A stretch of DNA of 64,000 nt from an uncultured SAR92 cluster bacterium (GTDB lineage: Bacteria > Pseudomonadota > Gammaproteobacteria > Pseudomonadales > Porticoccaceae): contig CABZOI010000005.1 of assembly GCA_902527245.1 (NCBI GenBank), positions 1-64,000 on the forward strand. Direction: 5' to 3'. Positions 1 through 9,691 of the stretch are shown piece after piece. The position numbers and the translations under genes are program-made. Position 1 is the stretch's first letter; every line of letters begins with the position of its first letter. Below the pieces are notes generated by a model that saw only the letters and a list, made by a program, of their open reading frames with translations, made no database searches and was not told where the DNA came from.

Positions 1-918
1 ACCTTGATAACCCTCATCAAAGTCAATGTCATCATCATCGTTGTTCGTCAAAACAGCGTGCTTCACATTTGCTGTTCCACCGAACCACTCAATACCATCA
101 TCTTGATTTGCATGAACTTGAACGTAATCAATAAGTGTTCCATGGCCAACCCCTTGCAAGGTTAAGCCGTTGATCTCGTTGTTTGGACCTGCGATCAAAC
201 CACCTTCAGCGATACGAACATAGCGAATGATTCCGCTATCATCAGCTGGATTATTTCCGCCGTACTCTTGAACGAAGTCACCGCCCTCACCAAGGACGTT
301 ACACCACGCTTCGCCATCAGCAAAACAAGCTCCCGTTCCACCTTGGCCATACTGGGGGGCAAAACCTTGAATAACTACACCACCCCACTCACCAGTACCA
401 TCATAATTGTCATCCAAACTACTAAAGGTAATAGGATTGTTAGCATAAGCATCTGCCAATAGCTTGGATCCTCGGGTCACTAGTAGAACCCCATCTGCAG
501 TACCCTTAACCTCCACACCGGGTTCAACAGTGAGCGTTACGCCGTTGGCTAAAATTGACTCATATTGAGTTTGACTGGTGATTTCAACATTTCCATCGCC
601 AACTTTGACAACACCACTAAGTATATAGTCGACGTCTTCAATGAATGTGTAGTCACTATCGATAGTGCCTGTCACAGTACCCTGAGAACAATCATCATTA
701 AATGAAACGAACGAAGCCTCTTCGACCTCAGCACAAAGGCCAGTCTTATCTTCTTCATCATCATCACTGCTATCGGGATTATTGTTGTTAATAATACTAT
801 TATCATCACCCTCAACGTTAACAGTAATATCACCCATACTCTCAACATCGCCATCACAACCTGTAATTGCAACACAAAGCGCGAGGAGAAACCCTAAATA
901 TAACTTATTAATACTCAT
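1..918 (-). CDS. Surface lipoprotein, probable beta-helix fold (3' end outside window)
   Basis: The reading frame is open from an ATG at 918 to the window edge, giving 306 codons of an incomplete protein. A strong Shine-Dalgarno (AGGAAG) lies just upstream. The N-terminus is a lipoprotein signal ending in the lipobox AITGC, with Cys21 as the lipidation site, then an Asp/Asn/Glu-rich low-complexity linker (about residues 35-60). After that come short repeated turns with phrases such as VEPGVEVKG, GEWGGVVIQG and NDDDDIDFDEG, typical of right-handed parallel beta-helix surface proteins. It lies 78 bp downstream of the TonB receptor on the same strand, so the two are probably one operon and partners. 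The ligand is unknown. The acidic clusters suggest cation binding, which is inference. Confidence 0.75.
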   Translation of the reverse strand, partial: MSINKLYLGFLLALCVAITGCDGDVESMGDITVNVEGDDNSIINNNNPDSSDDDEEDKTGLCAEVEEASFVSFNDDCSQGTVTGTIDSDYTFIEDVDYILSGVVKVGDGNVEITSQTQYESILANGVTLTVEPGVEVKGTADGVLLVTRGSKLLADAYANNPITFSSLDDNYDGTGEWGGVVIQGFAPQYGQGGTGACFADGEAWCNVLGEGGDFVQEYGGNNPADDSGIIRYVRIAEGGLIAGPNNEINGLTLQGVGHGTLIDYVQVHANQDDGIEWFGGTANVKHAVLTNNDDDDIDFDEGYQG

Positions 919-996
919 GTTAACTTCCTTTCTAAACATTATTGTTAAGTTTCATTGGGTACAAACCCAAACTTTTACGCACACTTTTCGGTCTTT

Positions 997-3900
997 TTAG
1001 AGTGAATAACTCAGGGAAATATTGACCGATGTTCCCATCTCGTAAAATTCAATATCATTGACATTTTGCATATATGTCACTGGTTCATTTGTGAGATTCT
1101 TTACCTTTGCCTTTAGAGTCCAGCTATCACCAAACGTCTTCTCGTAATTTGCATCAATCACGGCTCTACCTTTTTCAACTATCGGACCCAGAGCAGCTCC
1201 ACGAGCAACTCTAAAAATACGATCATCGAAATAGTTGGCTAACAAGGTAAATTTTTGTGATGTTGGAAAGTGATCAAAACCAATTTGCAGATTTGCCAAA
1301 TACTCGGATTGGCCTTGAAGTTTTCTTCCGTTGGCACCCTCTCCCTCTAATCTGAGCGAAACGGCTCCTAGCTGAACCTCAGAATCTATGAACGAAATAT
1401 TTCCGTTAATAAATAACTCTTTTTCATCATCCTCTAAAGCAATAATCGAGAAATCAAGCTCAATACCGTTCAAATCAGCACCCAATTGATTTCTAAATGT
1501 AATTCCAGCGGCAGAGGTGCCAGAAGCGTCAGCAATCGCCGTTTCGATTGGATTTGTTATGCTTTTATTAAAGAGAGCGAGCGATAAACGGTTCTCTTCT
1601 CCAAAATAGTATTCCAGTCTCGCATCAAAGTTATCAATTTCCGAAACCACTAAGTTAGGCGAACCAAAAATTGGATCGTCTGTTGTCGGATCAAATGATT
1701 GTGAATCCGAGCGCTCTATTAAGCCTGGATATGAAACTGTTTGACTGAAACCAAGCCTAAGTTGAAGCTCATCAGAGATAAGGTAAGAAACATTTAACGC
1801 AGGATAAAAACTATCTGCCTCCAAAAGGTTAGAACTATCCAATTTATTGGGATACCGAATCAGCTGCGAGAAATCCTCATACCTGAACCCCACTTCTGCG
1901 ATCCAGTTATCACCAATCTCATTATTCATATTCACATAATAAGCAGCAATTTCCTCCGATGACTCATACGAATCTGTCGGTGTAGTTGCCCCGCGCAACC
2001 TGAAACGATCAGCCGCAAAGTTTACAATAGATAAAATTTCATCAACCCCTTCAGACATATCTAACGACATTGACTTACTGCCTTGGCGTATGCCAAATCT
2101 GTACAAATCTACTGTCCTGTCTTTTTCCGAGATAAGTGCACCAAACGAGAGTGTCGAGTAGTTTGCTGATCCCCAATCAAATGAGAAGGAATAATCAAAA
2201 CCAATGTCATGACTGACTTCGTTTAAATCTGACCACCTTCTTTGAACTGAAGAGGTTGCTAAAAATCCATCTAGACCGTAATAACCGCGACGATCAGGCT
2301 CTAGTCGGTCAGTCTCTGAATAACCGATTCGCCAGTTCAGTAAGCTTTCAAAATTATTAAAAACTAGGTCATGCTGACCCTCAATACTTTGGGAAAACAA
2401 TTGCCTTTCGGTATATTCTAGAATTACTGAATCAATTACATTTTCTTCATTGTTGTCGAGCGCAGAGGTCTGACGTGTCACATCATCAGTTGATCTCAAA
2501 AGGGTAGTCTTTGAAGATAACTTCCCTGTGTCAAACTCATAACCTACAAATCCATATCCTGAAATTGCAACGTTATCTTTTGTCCTGTCATATTGACCAA
2601 TCAATCCAACTGGATTGGTGAGCTGCGCATCTCCTCGGTAACTGGTTGCTCGGCCATATGAACCTGCAATGTAATACCCTAAAGATCCATCAAATAGGTC
2701 AGTAACATCACCATAAGATCCATCTATTCCAACATCAGGATCCGCAGTGATTGATCTAACATCATAATCAGGCTTCATCGTAAGGGCATAAGCCAAAGCA
2801 ACTTCAGGACGTGTACAGAGGTCGCCTAATACATCAGGATCGCAAATTGTAAGTGTTTGTCCCCCATTTGTTGCTTCAATAACCCCGGTATGAAGATCTC
2901 TCAAGCCAGCATCATATCCCCACTTCTCACCGATGCTATCGCGATAACCTTGCACAGAATCGCCCGTAAATTCAGCATTAGCTCCAATCGAAACCGATAG
3001 ATTTCCACCTCTTTCTTCTGGCATTCCCTTTGTAATAACAGAGATAGATCCACCTGTTGTTGAGGCTAACTCAGAGGCTGAGAATGACTTTTGAACCTGA
3101 ATTGAATCAACAATGTTTGAGGGAAAAAGATCGAGTTGAACATCTCGCCGTAACGGATCTGTACTCGGCATAAGGATATTGTTGAACTTGGTAGATATAT
3201 ATCTGCCATCAAGTCCTCTGACGTTGGCATACTTATCATCGACAACACTTAGTCCAACAATTCGACCTAAAACGGCCGCCACATCACCGTCTCCAAAGCG
3301 TGAAATTTGATCTGCATCGACAGCACTGACGATCGTAGACGCATACCGTTCTAAACTTTCAGCATCTTCTGTCGGGTTAAAAACACCCAGGGTAACAACT
3401 TCCTCGAGTTTCTGCGAAGTCACAGGCTCCGAGAACGACTCCTTTGAGATTTCTGCTAATTTAAATGTTGCGTTAACGCCGAGATCAGCAAATACAGTCA
3501 ATTCTGGGCTTTCACCCATCTCATATCCGTCTACAGTCGCCTGCAACCGATATATTCCACGGGGCGCTTCCATTGAGTAGAGGCCATTTTCGTCAGTAAC
3601 CGCTTTGATGACATCGGCAGGGTCTGAAATCGTTACACCTTCAAGAGGAATACCATCTTCGGATGTCACTAGGCCAGCGATAAATCCGAGAGCTGTCTCG
3701 CCTTCATCAAAGACGTTCAGCGTAACTTCTGGATCAACTTCAACATCTCGTGTATAAGTTGCTGTAATTTCTACCTCACCATTAACAGGTAGATCAAAAG
3801 TAAACAATACTGCATTGTCATCAGAAATAAGATAGCCTCTGTGAGGCCCCGGAGATAAGTTAGTTTGTATTATTCCTTTCTTATCAGAGACGCCTACTAT

Positions 3901-4035
3901 TTTTCCATCTATCGAAACTTTTATAAATCTGAGAGGTGCGTCTTCCAAAAACACAAGTATTGAGGTGTTGGCGAAACTAAGAGACGAGAAAATAAAAAGT
4001 GATAACAACAGAAAAAATCTAAGATTCAGAATCAT
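997..4035 (-). CDS. TonB-dependent outer-membrane receptor with N-terminal carboxypeptidase-regulatory-like domain
   Basis: This is a 1012-residue outer-membrane active transporter if it starts at the ATG at 4035; a TTG five codons upstream (4050) is also possible. A signal peptide comes first. A CarboxypepD_reg-like beta-sandwich follows at roughly residues 100-180 (GLVTSEDGIPLEGVTISDP...), then a plug domain at about 225-340 (VAAVLGRIVGLSVVDD, NVRGLDGRYIST, TTGGSISVITKG), then a 22-strand barrel with a C-terminal aromatic-rich strand ending ISLSYSL. The gene is downstream of phoU on the same strand and has its own PhoB-box-like repeat (4093-4110), so it is probably induced by phosphate starvation. 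The substrate cannot be read from sequence; an organophosphate or metal-phosphate complex is a guess from context. The lipoprotein gene follows. Confidence 0.9.
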   Translation of the reverse strand: MILNLRFFLLLSLFIFSSLSFANTSILVFLEDAPLRFIKVSIDGKIVGVSDKKGIIQTNLSPGPHRGYLISDDNAVLFTFDLPVNGEVEITATYTRDVEVDPEVTLNVFDEGETALGFIAGLVTSEDGIPLEGVTISDPADVIKAVTDENGLYSMEAPRGIYRLQATVDGYEMGESPELTVFADLGVNATFKLAEISKESFSEPVTSQKLEEVVTLGVFNPTEDAESLERYASTIVSAVDADQISRFGDGDVAAVLGRIVGLSVVDDKYANVRGLDGRYISTKFNNILMPSTDPLRRDVQLDLFPSNIVDSIQVQKSFSASELASTTGGSISVITKGMPEERGGNLSVSIGANAEFTGDSVQGYRDSIGEKWGYDAGLRDLHTGVIEATNGGQTLTICDPDVLGDLCTRPEVALAYALTMKPDYDVRSITADPDVGIDGSYGDVTDLFDGSLGYYIAGSYGRATSYRGDAQLTNPVGLIGQYDRTKDNVAISGYGFVGYEFDTGKLSSKTTLLRSTDDVTRQTSALDNNEENVIDSVILEYTERQLFSQSIEGQHDLVFNNFESLLNWRIGYSETDRLEPDRRGYYGLDGFLATSSVQRRWSDLNEVSHDIGFDYSFSFDWGSANYSTLSFGALISEKDRTVDLYRFGIRQGSKSMSLDMSEGVDEILSIVNFAADRFRLRGATTPTDSYESSEEIAAYYVNMNNEIGDNWIAEVGFRYEDFSQLIRYPNKLDSSNLLEADSFYPALNVSYLISDELQLRLGFSQTVSYPGLIERSDSQSFDPTTDDPIFGSPNLVVSEIDNFDARLEYYFGEENRLSLALFNKSITNPIETAIADASGTSAAGITFRNQLGADLNGIELDFSIIALEDDEKELFINGNISFIDSEVQLGAVSLRLEGEGANGRKLQGQSEYLANLQIGFDHFPTSQKFTLLANYFDDRIFRVARGAALGPIVEKGRAVIDANYEKTFGDSWTLKAKVKNLTNEPVTYMQNVNDIEFYEMGTSVNISLSYSL

Positions 4036-4092
4036 GAAATAAATTCTCAAAAATAATATTTGAGAATTGAAACAGTCTTAGATGACGATTGA

Positions 4093-4110
4093 GTGAAACT
4101 TATATTACAG
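4093..4110 (-). promoter_or_regulatory. Candidate PhoB box upstream of the TonB receptor
   Basis: On the minus strand the 18-mer CTGTAATATAAGTTTCAC matches the E. coli Pho-box consensus (CTGTCATAWAWCTGTCAY) at 15 of 18 positions, with two 7-bp half-sites separated by 4 bp. It lies 57 bp before the chosen start of the receptor gene and just after phoU. The TGTAAT half-site is shared with the sites upstream of phoB, pstS and the porin remnant, which supports it as the local form of the motif. Confidence 0.65.
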
Positions 4111-4135
4111 AAATATTACTATTTAGATTATTAGA

Positions 4136-4816
4136 TTAATCGTGTCTTATGTCTTTCCCTTGAACAACAAAAACAATCTGTTCACAAAGGTTTTTAGTAT
4201 GATCTCCTATCCGCTCAAGAGATCTGACAACCCACAGAATATTTATGACATGTGTGATGCTTTTGGGATCCTCCATCATGTATGTCATCAGCTCGCGAAG
4301 GGCAGTTTTATATTCAAGATCTATCTGTACATCCTGATTGAATGTTTTCATCGCAGCTTCTGCATCGAATCTCGCAAATGCAGTTAGTGCATCGGAGAGC
4401 ATTTTTGAGACTGACGCTCCGATATGTCGCACTTCTGGATAGCCGCTTTTCTTATTATCCTCGCCAGACAAAATAATTGAGTGATTCGCTATTTTTTTTG
4501 CCTCATCTCCGATTCGCTCGAGATCATTAACAGCCTTAGTAACAGCCATTACTAGCCTTAAATCACTTGCTGCGGGTTGCCGTCTTGCAATCACCAAGAT
4601 ACACGAGTCATCAAGGTCTTTCTCCATCTGATCAATAAATTTTTCCTGATCAATAACATCCTTAGCTAATTTACTATCTCCTTCGTGTATCGATAAGATC
4701 GCGTTTTTCAATTGTTGTTCGACCTTTCCTCCCATCTCCATTAGACGAGTGCGAATCTCCTCCAATTCTTCATCGAACTGAGTCATTATGTGATTTTCAA
4801 AAGATAGCTCTGTCAT
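4136..4816 (-). CDS. phoU: Phosphate-specific transport accessory protein PhoU
   Basis: PhoU is a cytoplasmic, two-bundle helical protein that connects the Pst transporter to the PhoR kinase and represses Pho signalling when phosphate is plentiful. The 226-residue product has the usual length, and both PhoU repeats show the metal-binding E/D-rich motifs (NDLERIGDEAKKI and RSLERIGDHTKNL). The start at 4816 is chosen because GGAG lies 5 bp upstream; the ATG at 4837 lacks such a site. It is the last gene of the pstSCAB-phoU run, 42 bp after pstB. Confidence 0.96.
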   Translation of the reverse strand: MTELSFENHIMTQFDEELEEIRTRLMEMGGKVEQQLKNAILSIHEGDSKLAKDVIDQEKFIDQMEKDLDDSCILVIARRQPAASDLRLVMAVTKAVNDLERIGDEAKKIANHSIILSGEDNKKSGYPEVRHIGASVSKMLSDALTAFARFDAEAAMKTFNQDVQIDLEYKTALRELMTYMMEDPKSITHVINILWVVRSLERIGDHTKNLCEQIVFVVQGKDIRHD

Positions 4817-4858
4817 CTTATCTCCACTCTGTAACAAAAGTGTAACATAAAGTAGATA

Positions 4859-5749
4859 TCAACCGAATCTCCCCGTTATATATGCCTCTGTTAATTTATG
4901 TTCTGGCATAGTAAATACGGTTTCTGTTGGATTTACCTCAATCAATTTACCTAGATGAAAATAAGCAGTTCGATGAGAAACTCTGGCTGCTTGTTGCATA
5001 CTGTGGGTAACAATCGCAATGGTAAAATTTTGACTTAACTCTTCAATCAACTCTTCAATGCGAGCTGTCGCTATCGGATCTAACGCAGAACACGGCTCAT
5101 CCATTAAAATAACCTCTGGTTCGACTGCAATTGCTCTTGCTATGCATAACCTCTGTTGCTGACCACCGGAAAGGCCAGTTCCAGGTTGGTGTAATCTATC
5201 CTTTGCTTCCTCCCAAAGACCCGCTTTTTTTAAACTGTTCTCGACTAGCTCATCCAAGTCGACTTTTGAATCTGCGAGGCCATGAAGTCTCGGGCCATAA
5301 GCCACGTTCTCAAAAATAGATTTTGGGAAAGGATTTGGTTTTTGAAAGACCATTCCCACTCTTGCCCTTAACTCCACAACGTCCAACTTAGGATCGTAGA
5401 GATTTTCACCATCCATTGTTACCTCTCCACTGACCACGCAGGAATCAATGGTGTCATTCATACGATTCAACGTTCGTAAAAATGTTGACTTGCCACAACC
5501 TGAAGGACCTATCATTGCAATGACTTCGTTTTTCTTAATGTCCATATGAACATCAAAAATCGCTTGTTTATCACCGTAAAACACATTCACATTGCGAACT
5601 GACATTTTTGCATCTTCAACTAAATTATTGCCAATAGTCGAATAGCTCTCCATTGACAGTAAATCCTTCTCAACATCCAAAACTTGTTCAGAAATTTTTG
5701 GATCTGCTCCATCAGTTGAAATTGATTGTGATAGTTTTGAATTACTCAT
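4859..5749 (-). CDS. pstB: Phosphate ABC transporter ATP-binding protein PstB
   Basis: This is the ATPase subunit of the high-affinity phosphate importer, on the cytoplasmic face. The 296-residue protein has Walker [10 protein letters not shown] at 81-89, the ABC signature LSGGQ at 193-197 and Walker B ILMDEP at 214-219, followed by the H-loop histidine (VTHSMQQA). It is about 40 residues longer than E. coli PstB because of an N-terminal extension rich in Ser and Asp; a very strong Shine-Dalgarno (GGGGAGG, 4 bp from ATG) supports the long form. It lies 13 bp downstream of pstA. Confidence 0.97.
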   Translation of the reverse strand: MSNSKLSQSISTDGADPKISEQVLDVEKDLLSMESYSTIGNNLVEDAKMSVRNVNVFYGDKQAIFDVHMDIKKNEVIAMIGPSGCGKSTFLRTLNRMNDTIDSCVVSGEVTMDGENLYDPKLDVVELRARVGMVFQKPNPFPKSIFENVAYGPRLHGLADSKVDLDELVENSLKKAGLWEEAKDRLHQPGTGLSGGQQQRLCIARAIAVEPEVILMDEPCSALDPIATARIEELIEELSQNFTIAIVTHSMQQAARVSHRTAYFHLGKLIEVNPTETVFTMPEHKLTEAYITGRFG

Positions 5750-5762
5750 TATACCTCCCCAA

Positions 5763-7037
5763 TTACCAGCGCCTCTCTAAACGCTTTCTCAAGTATACAG
5801 CAATAAAATTCATGACCATTAAAAAAGACAGCAAGATAATAATGGCCGCGGAAGTTTTCTCAACGAAAGCTCTTTCTGGACTATCTATCCACAAAAATAT
5901 TTGCACAGGTAAAACTGTGGCAGGATCAGTGAAACCCCCTGGAATATCCACTATAAAAGCAACCATGCCAATCATCAGCAAAGGAGCAGTTTCACCCAAG
6001 GCTCGCGCCATTCCAATAATTGCACCCGTTAACATGCCAGGTAAAGAGAGTGGTAACACGTGATGTAATGTTGTTTGAAACTTTGAAGCACCAACTCCCA
6101 GCGCAGCTTCTCGGATTGAAGGTGGGACAGACTTAATCGCAGCTCTACTGGTAATAATTATTGTAGGTAGTGTCATAAGTGCCAAAACAATGGCACCGAG
6201 CACTGGGATGGATCGGGGTATCCCAAAAAAATTTATAAAAATAGCAAGGCCTAACAATCCAAAAATTATCGAGGGCACCGCTGCTAAATTATTTATATTT
6301 ACTTCAATTAAGTCAGTCCATTTATTTTTAGGCGCAAACTCTTCTAAGTATATTGCTGCGGTAACTCCCATGGGAAATGACATCAATAAAGTTAAAACAA
6401 GCGTAAAAAATGATCCTATTAGTGCACCCTTTATACCTGCCTGCTCGGGTTCTCTAGAATCTCCCCTTTCAAAGAACTTTGTATTAAATTTAAGAGCTAT
6501 TAAACCCTTGCTATGAAGTTGATCTATCCACTTTATTTGCTCTGAGGTTAATCTGGCAGAGAAAGGGTCATCATCGAGCCAACTCTTGTAATATGTATCT
6601 ATATCATCATCTGCCAGAATCCAAAGGGTCTCTTTAGTTCCCCATAAATTTGGGCTCTGAGTCAATTGATCTCTGAAATCGAATCCCGCACCTTCACTAA
6701 CTAAATTATTAAGTTTCCTTTTTTCTCCGCGCTTAGTAACCTCCGGGAAAAGATCTCTCAGCGATTTTTTTGCAAAATTCTGCCAATTTGCAAAAATAAG
6801 TTCTTCTGTATCATTTACATCCAAAACACCAATAGCGTCTGGATCATACTCTATTTCTAGCTGAATATAGGTCGCTCTAAATGCTCCAGACCCTTTGGAT
6901 ATAATATCGACAAAGAGAAGAACGACAGCAGCTAAACCCAAAATAACGCCCAATTTTCCAAACCATTGGAAGTGACGCTCTGAACGATTTCTCTTTGCAA
7001 GAGATTCTCTAATCTTTTTACGATTATCTTTACTCAT
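5763..7037 (-). CDS. pstA: Phosphate ABC transporter permease PstA (long form)
   Basis: One of two inner-membrane permease subunits of the phosphate importer. At 424 residues it is much longer than E. coli PstA (about 296). A first membrane segment (about 28-48) is followed by a ~150-residue periplasmic domain and then a standard six-helix ABC permease domain (about 205-420), with the EAA coupling loop around [17 protein letters not shown]. Long PstA forms occur in many marine and alphaproteobacterial Pst systems. The gene overlaps the end of pstC by 8 bp, so translational coupling is likely. Confidence 0.95.
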   Translation of the reverse strand: MSKDNRKKIRESLAKRNRSERHFQWFGKLGVILGLAAVVLLFVDIISKGSGAFRATYIQLEIEYDPDAIGVLDVNDTEELIFANWQNFAKKSLRDLFPEVTKRGEKRKLNNLVSEGAGFDFRDQLTQSPNLWGTKETLWILADDDIDTYYKSWLDDDPFSARLTSEQIKWIDQLHSKGLIALKFNTKFFERGDSREPEQAGIKGALIGSFFTLVLTLLMSFPMGVTAAIYLEEFAPKNKWTDLIEVNINNLAAVPSIIFGLLGLAIFINFFGIPRSIPVLGAIVLALMTLPTIIITSRAAIKSVPPSIREAALGVGASKFQTTLHHVLPLSLPGMLTGAIIGMARALGETAPLLMIGMVAFIVDIPGGFTDPATVLPVQIFLWIDSPERAFVEKTSAAIIILLSFLMVMNFIAVYLRKRLERRW

Positions 7038-8418
7038 ATTGTTCTCTGTATTTTTTTACTATCTGTAACGCAAAAATATTAAGCATCAAAGTAACAACGA
7101 AAAGCATTAAGCCTAGAGCAAATGCAGCCAGTGTTTTGGCGCTATCAAACTCTTGGTCACCTGTGAGTAGTGTCACTATCTGGACAGTAACCGTTGTAAC
7201 AGCATCAAGGGGATTTATAGAAAGGTTGGCCGCAAGACCAGCCGCCATAACTACTATCATCGTCTCACCAATTGCCCTTGAAATTGCAAGAAGAATACCA
7301 CCTACTATTCCAGGCAACGCTGCAGGAATAACTACTCGTTTAACAGTTTCGGAGTGTGTTGCTCCCATTGCCAAAGAGCCATCACGCATGCTTTGTGGAA
7401 CTGCGCTTATGACATCATCAGCAATCGATGATATAAAAGGGATTATCATTATTCCCATTACTGCACCTGCAGCAAGTGCACTCTCTGATGCAATATCAAG
7501 TCCTACTGACTCGCCAAAATCTCGAAGAACTGGAGCCACTGTAATTGCAGCAAAGAAGCCATATACTACGGTGGGAATGCCTGCAAGAATTTCAAGTGTT
7601 GGCTTCGCAAATGCTCTTACACTCGTATTTGCATACTCAGCAAGATATATTGCAGACATTAAGCCTATCGGTACAGCAATAACCATCGCCACGAGAGAAA
7701 TTAAAATGGTTCCAACAAAGAGAGGAACTGCGCCAAAACTGCCAGATGAACCCACTTGATCCTCTCTGATAGCAGTTTGCGGACTCCACTCCAAACCAAA
7801 AATGAAATCAAATAGAGGAACTTTTCTGAAAAATTGGATTGATTCAAATAAAACCGAAAAAATAATCCCAATAGTAGTAAAAATCGCAATGCAAGCGGAG
7901 GCTAATAACATCCTTTCCATTATTGTCTCGACTACAGGTCGAGCGTTAAAATTTTCTGAAACTCTACGAAAACCCCAGTAAACAAGGATACTTGCCATAA
8001 AGATAGATAAACACGTTATCGACCATTGAGATATAACACTCAACTGTCGCATTCTCACAGCAGCATCGAGCTGCCATGAGGGTACTGAATCATTCTTTAT
8101 TATCCCTCCAGAGATGCTCATGATTTTGTTAATCATGAGCTGATAATCAGAGGTATTTAAAGGAACATACTCTTTCGGAATTTTTTCAACCACAAGCCTC
8201 TCAATAACCAACTGATCCAATGAGATCCAAAGACTAATAAAAAGTAATACGGGAACTAAAGTTAGCAATACAGAGTAAGTTCCATAGTAACTCGGCAAGG
8301 AGGAAAGCTTTCTTATACCCCCAAGTTTTCCTGCGATAGATATAGATCTATTTTGGCTTGAGTAAAATGCAAAGACTGCAATTACGAATAAAAAAAGCAC
8401 GAGCGTGCTAGTTTGCAT
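7030..8418 (-). CDS. pstC: Phosphate ABC transporter permease PstC (long form)
   Basis: The second permease subunit, 462 residues against about 319 in E. coli. The extra N-terminal region carries two or three membrane helices (about 1-20, 45-65, 130-150) and a short extracytoplasmic segment. The conserved ABC permease domain spans about 240-455, with the coupling motif QSMRDGSLAMGATHSETVKR. It sits 64 bp after pstS, separated by a strong RNA hairpin, and overlaps pstA at its 3' end. Confidence 0.95.
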   Translation of the reverse strand: MQTSTLVLFLFVIAVFAFYSSQNRSISIAGKLGGIRKLSSLPSYYGTYSVLLTLVPVLLFISLWISLDQLVIERLVVEKIPKEYVPLNTSDYQLMINKIMSISGGIIKNDSVPSWQLDAAVRMRQLSVISQWSITCLSIFMASILVYWGFRRVSENFNARPVVETIMERMLLASACIAIFTTIGIIFSVLFESIQFFRKVPLFDFIFGLEWSPQTAIREDQVGSSGSFGAVPLFVGTILISLVAMVIAVPIGLMSAIYLAEYANTSVRAFAKPTLEILAGIPTVVYGFFAAITVAPVLRDFGESVGLDIASESALAAGAVMGIMIIPFISSIADDVISAVPQSMRDGSLAMGATHSETVKRVVIPAALPGIVGGILLAISRAIGETMIVVMAAGLAANLSINPLDAVTTVTVQIVTLLTGDQEFDSAKTLAAFALGLMLFVVTLMLNIFALQIVKKYREQYE

Positions 8419-8435
8419 GGAGTGTATTCCTTTTC

Positions 8436-8466
8436 AAGTAGATCCTGAACAAATCAGGATCTACTT
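8436..8466 (-). other. Intercistronic RNA hairpin between pstS and pstC
   Basis: A perfect 13-bp inverted repeat (AAGTAGATCCTGA, 5-nt loop, TCAGGATCTACTT) directly follows the pstS stop codon. No T-run follows on the transcribed strand, so it is unlikely to be a full intrinsic terminator. Such hairpins commonly protect the upstream message from 3' exonucleases, which would let the binding protein be made in excess over the permeases. Confidence 0.7.
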
Positions 8467-8482
8467 TGTCAGACTAAAAAAC

Positions 8483-9541
8483 TTATTGCAATGCTTCTTT
8501 CCCAGTCATTGGAATTAAATCTCTGGTGTTTTTAGCAGCTAAAAATCTTTCCTCCTCTGGAAGCGGTATCATTCCTTTATCAGCAAGATAACCATCTTCG
8601 CCCCAAGCTCTCTCGCTTGTAAATTCTCGAAGAAATCCTTCTATTCCTGGAACAACGCCTATGTGAGCTTTTTTAACATAGAAATACAGAGGTCTTGATA
8701 TTGAGTAGGATTTGTCAGCAATAGAATCAAAAGTTGGATCGATTGATTCAATTTTCGAAGCTTTTACCTTATCTGCATTTTGATCGAGAAAACTAAATCC
8801 AAAAATACCTAAAGCATCCGGATTAGCGTTTAGTTTTTGAACGATTAAGTTATCATTCTCACCCGCCTCGATGTAATGTCCGTCTTCTCTTATCGTATGA
8901 CATATTCGTTTATATTCATTTTTATCAGACTTCTTGAGTTTCGCAATCCAATCGAAGGTTTTGCATCCTCCCTCTAATCCGAGTTCAGCAAATGCATCAC
9001 GCGTGCCAGACGTTGGTGGAGGTCCAAAAACCTCGATTTCAAGATCTGGTAAGTCTGAGTTCACCTCTTTCCATGAAGTATATGGATTTTCTATCAACTC
9101 TCTCTCTTTTTCAGTTGGAACCATCTCAGCAAGCGCAAGAAACAGATCTTTTCGAGAAATATTAAGAGCTGCAGCTTTTAGAGCATTAGCAATGACAATT
9201 CCATCATATCCGATTTGAACTTCTATAATTTCCTCTACACCGTTCTCTATACACCTCTCGAACTCTGATTTTTTCATTCTCCGAGACGAATTAGTAATAT
9301 CTGGGTGATTAACACCAACTCCTGAGCAGAAGAGCTTCATCCCGCCACCAGATCCAGTAGACTCAATGGTGGGAGTTAGGTTGCCGCTTGATCGTCCATA
9401 TCTCTCAGCAACTACTGTAGAAAAGGGATAGACCGTTGACGAACCGACTACTTGAATTCCGTCTCGTGACATTGCATACGAACTGAGCAGTGCACTCAAA
9501 AGAATACTAAACACTGAAAGAATTGACATGATCGATCGCAT
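8483..9541 (-). CDS. pstS: Periplasmic phosphate-binding protein PstS
   Basis: The substrate-binding subunit of the phosphate importer, 352 residues with a cleavable signal peptide (about 1-24). Phosphate-binding segments are visible: GSSTVYPF at 33-40, STGSGGGM at 61-68 and PTSGTRDAF. It is the first gene of the leftward pst operon, with Shine-Dalgarno GGAG 9 bp before the start. The PstS-type extended family (with inserts such as ENPYTSWKEVN) is widespread in marine proteobacteria. Regulation by PhoB is expected; a degenerate array of PhoB half-sites lies upstream. Confidence 0.96.
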   Translation of the reverse strand: MRSIMSILSVFSILLSALLSSYAMSRDGIQVVGSSTVYPFSTVVAERYGRSSGNLTPTIESTGSGGGMKLFCSGVGVNHPDITNSSRRMKKSEFERCIENGVEEIIEVQIGYDGIVIANALKAAALNISRKDLFLALAEMVPTEKERELIENPYTSWKEVNSDLPDLEIEVFGPPPTSGTRDAFAELGLEGGCKTFDWIAKLKKSDKNEYKRICHTIREDGHYIEAGENDNLIVQKLNANPDALGIFGFSFLDQNADKVKASKIESIDPTFDSIADKSYSISRPLYFYVKKAHIGVVPGIEGFLREFTSERAWGEDGYLADKGMIPLPEEERFLAAKNTRDLIPMTGKEALQ

Positions 9542-9599
9542 ATTTATTTCTCCAAATTTTTAGAATTTTTGTATTACTTTACTTCACATTAATTAGTTT

Positions 9600-9628
9600 A
9601 TGGCAGAAATATTTTAAAAATATTACAA
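9600..9628 (-). promoter_or_regulatory. Possible PhoB half-site array upstream of pstS
   Basis: On the minus strand three 7-bp elements (TTGTAAT, TTAAAAT, CTGCCAT) recur with 4-bp spacers, the 11-bp pitch of PhoB binding. The outer two resemble CTGTCAT; the middle one is poor. It ends 58 bp before the pstS start. Weaker than the other Pho boxes here, but pstS is the most regularly PhoB-controlled gene in the family. Confidence 0.45.
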
Positions 9629-9648
9629 AAACCATTTTTTCCCTCTTT

Positions 9649-9666
9649 TTGTAATAAAATTGTCAC
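9649..9666 (+). promoter_or_regulatory. Candidate PhoB box upstream of the porin remnant
   Basis: The + strand 18-mer TTGTAATAAAATTGTCAC matches the E. coli Pho-box consensus at 15 of 18 positions. A TATATT hexamer lies 10 bp downstream (9677-9682), the expected -10 position for a PhoB-activated promoter. It points at the porin fragment and not at pstS. Confidence 0.6.
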
Positions 9667-9691
9667 ATATATTAAATATATTTTTCATTTT

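Noticed and set aside
672-875. A 67-codon Leu/Met-rich open frame resembling a membrane peptide
   Set aside because: It lies in another frame inside the lipoprotein gene, whose lipobox and beta-helix pattern show the true frame.
7136-7759. A 207-codon open frame opposite pstC
   Set aside because: It is antisense to a well-conserved permease domain, with Ile/Thr/Ala-rich composition typical of a shadow frame and no ribosome-binding site.
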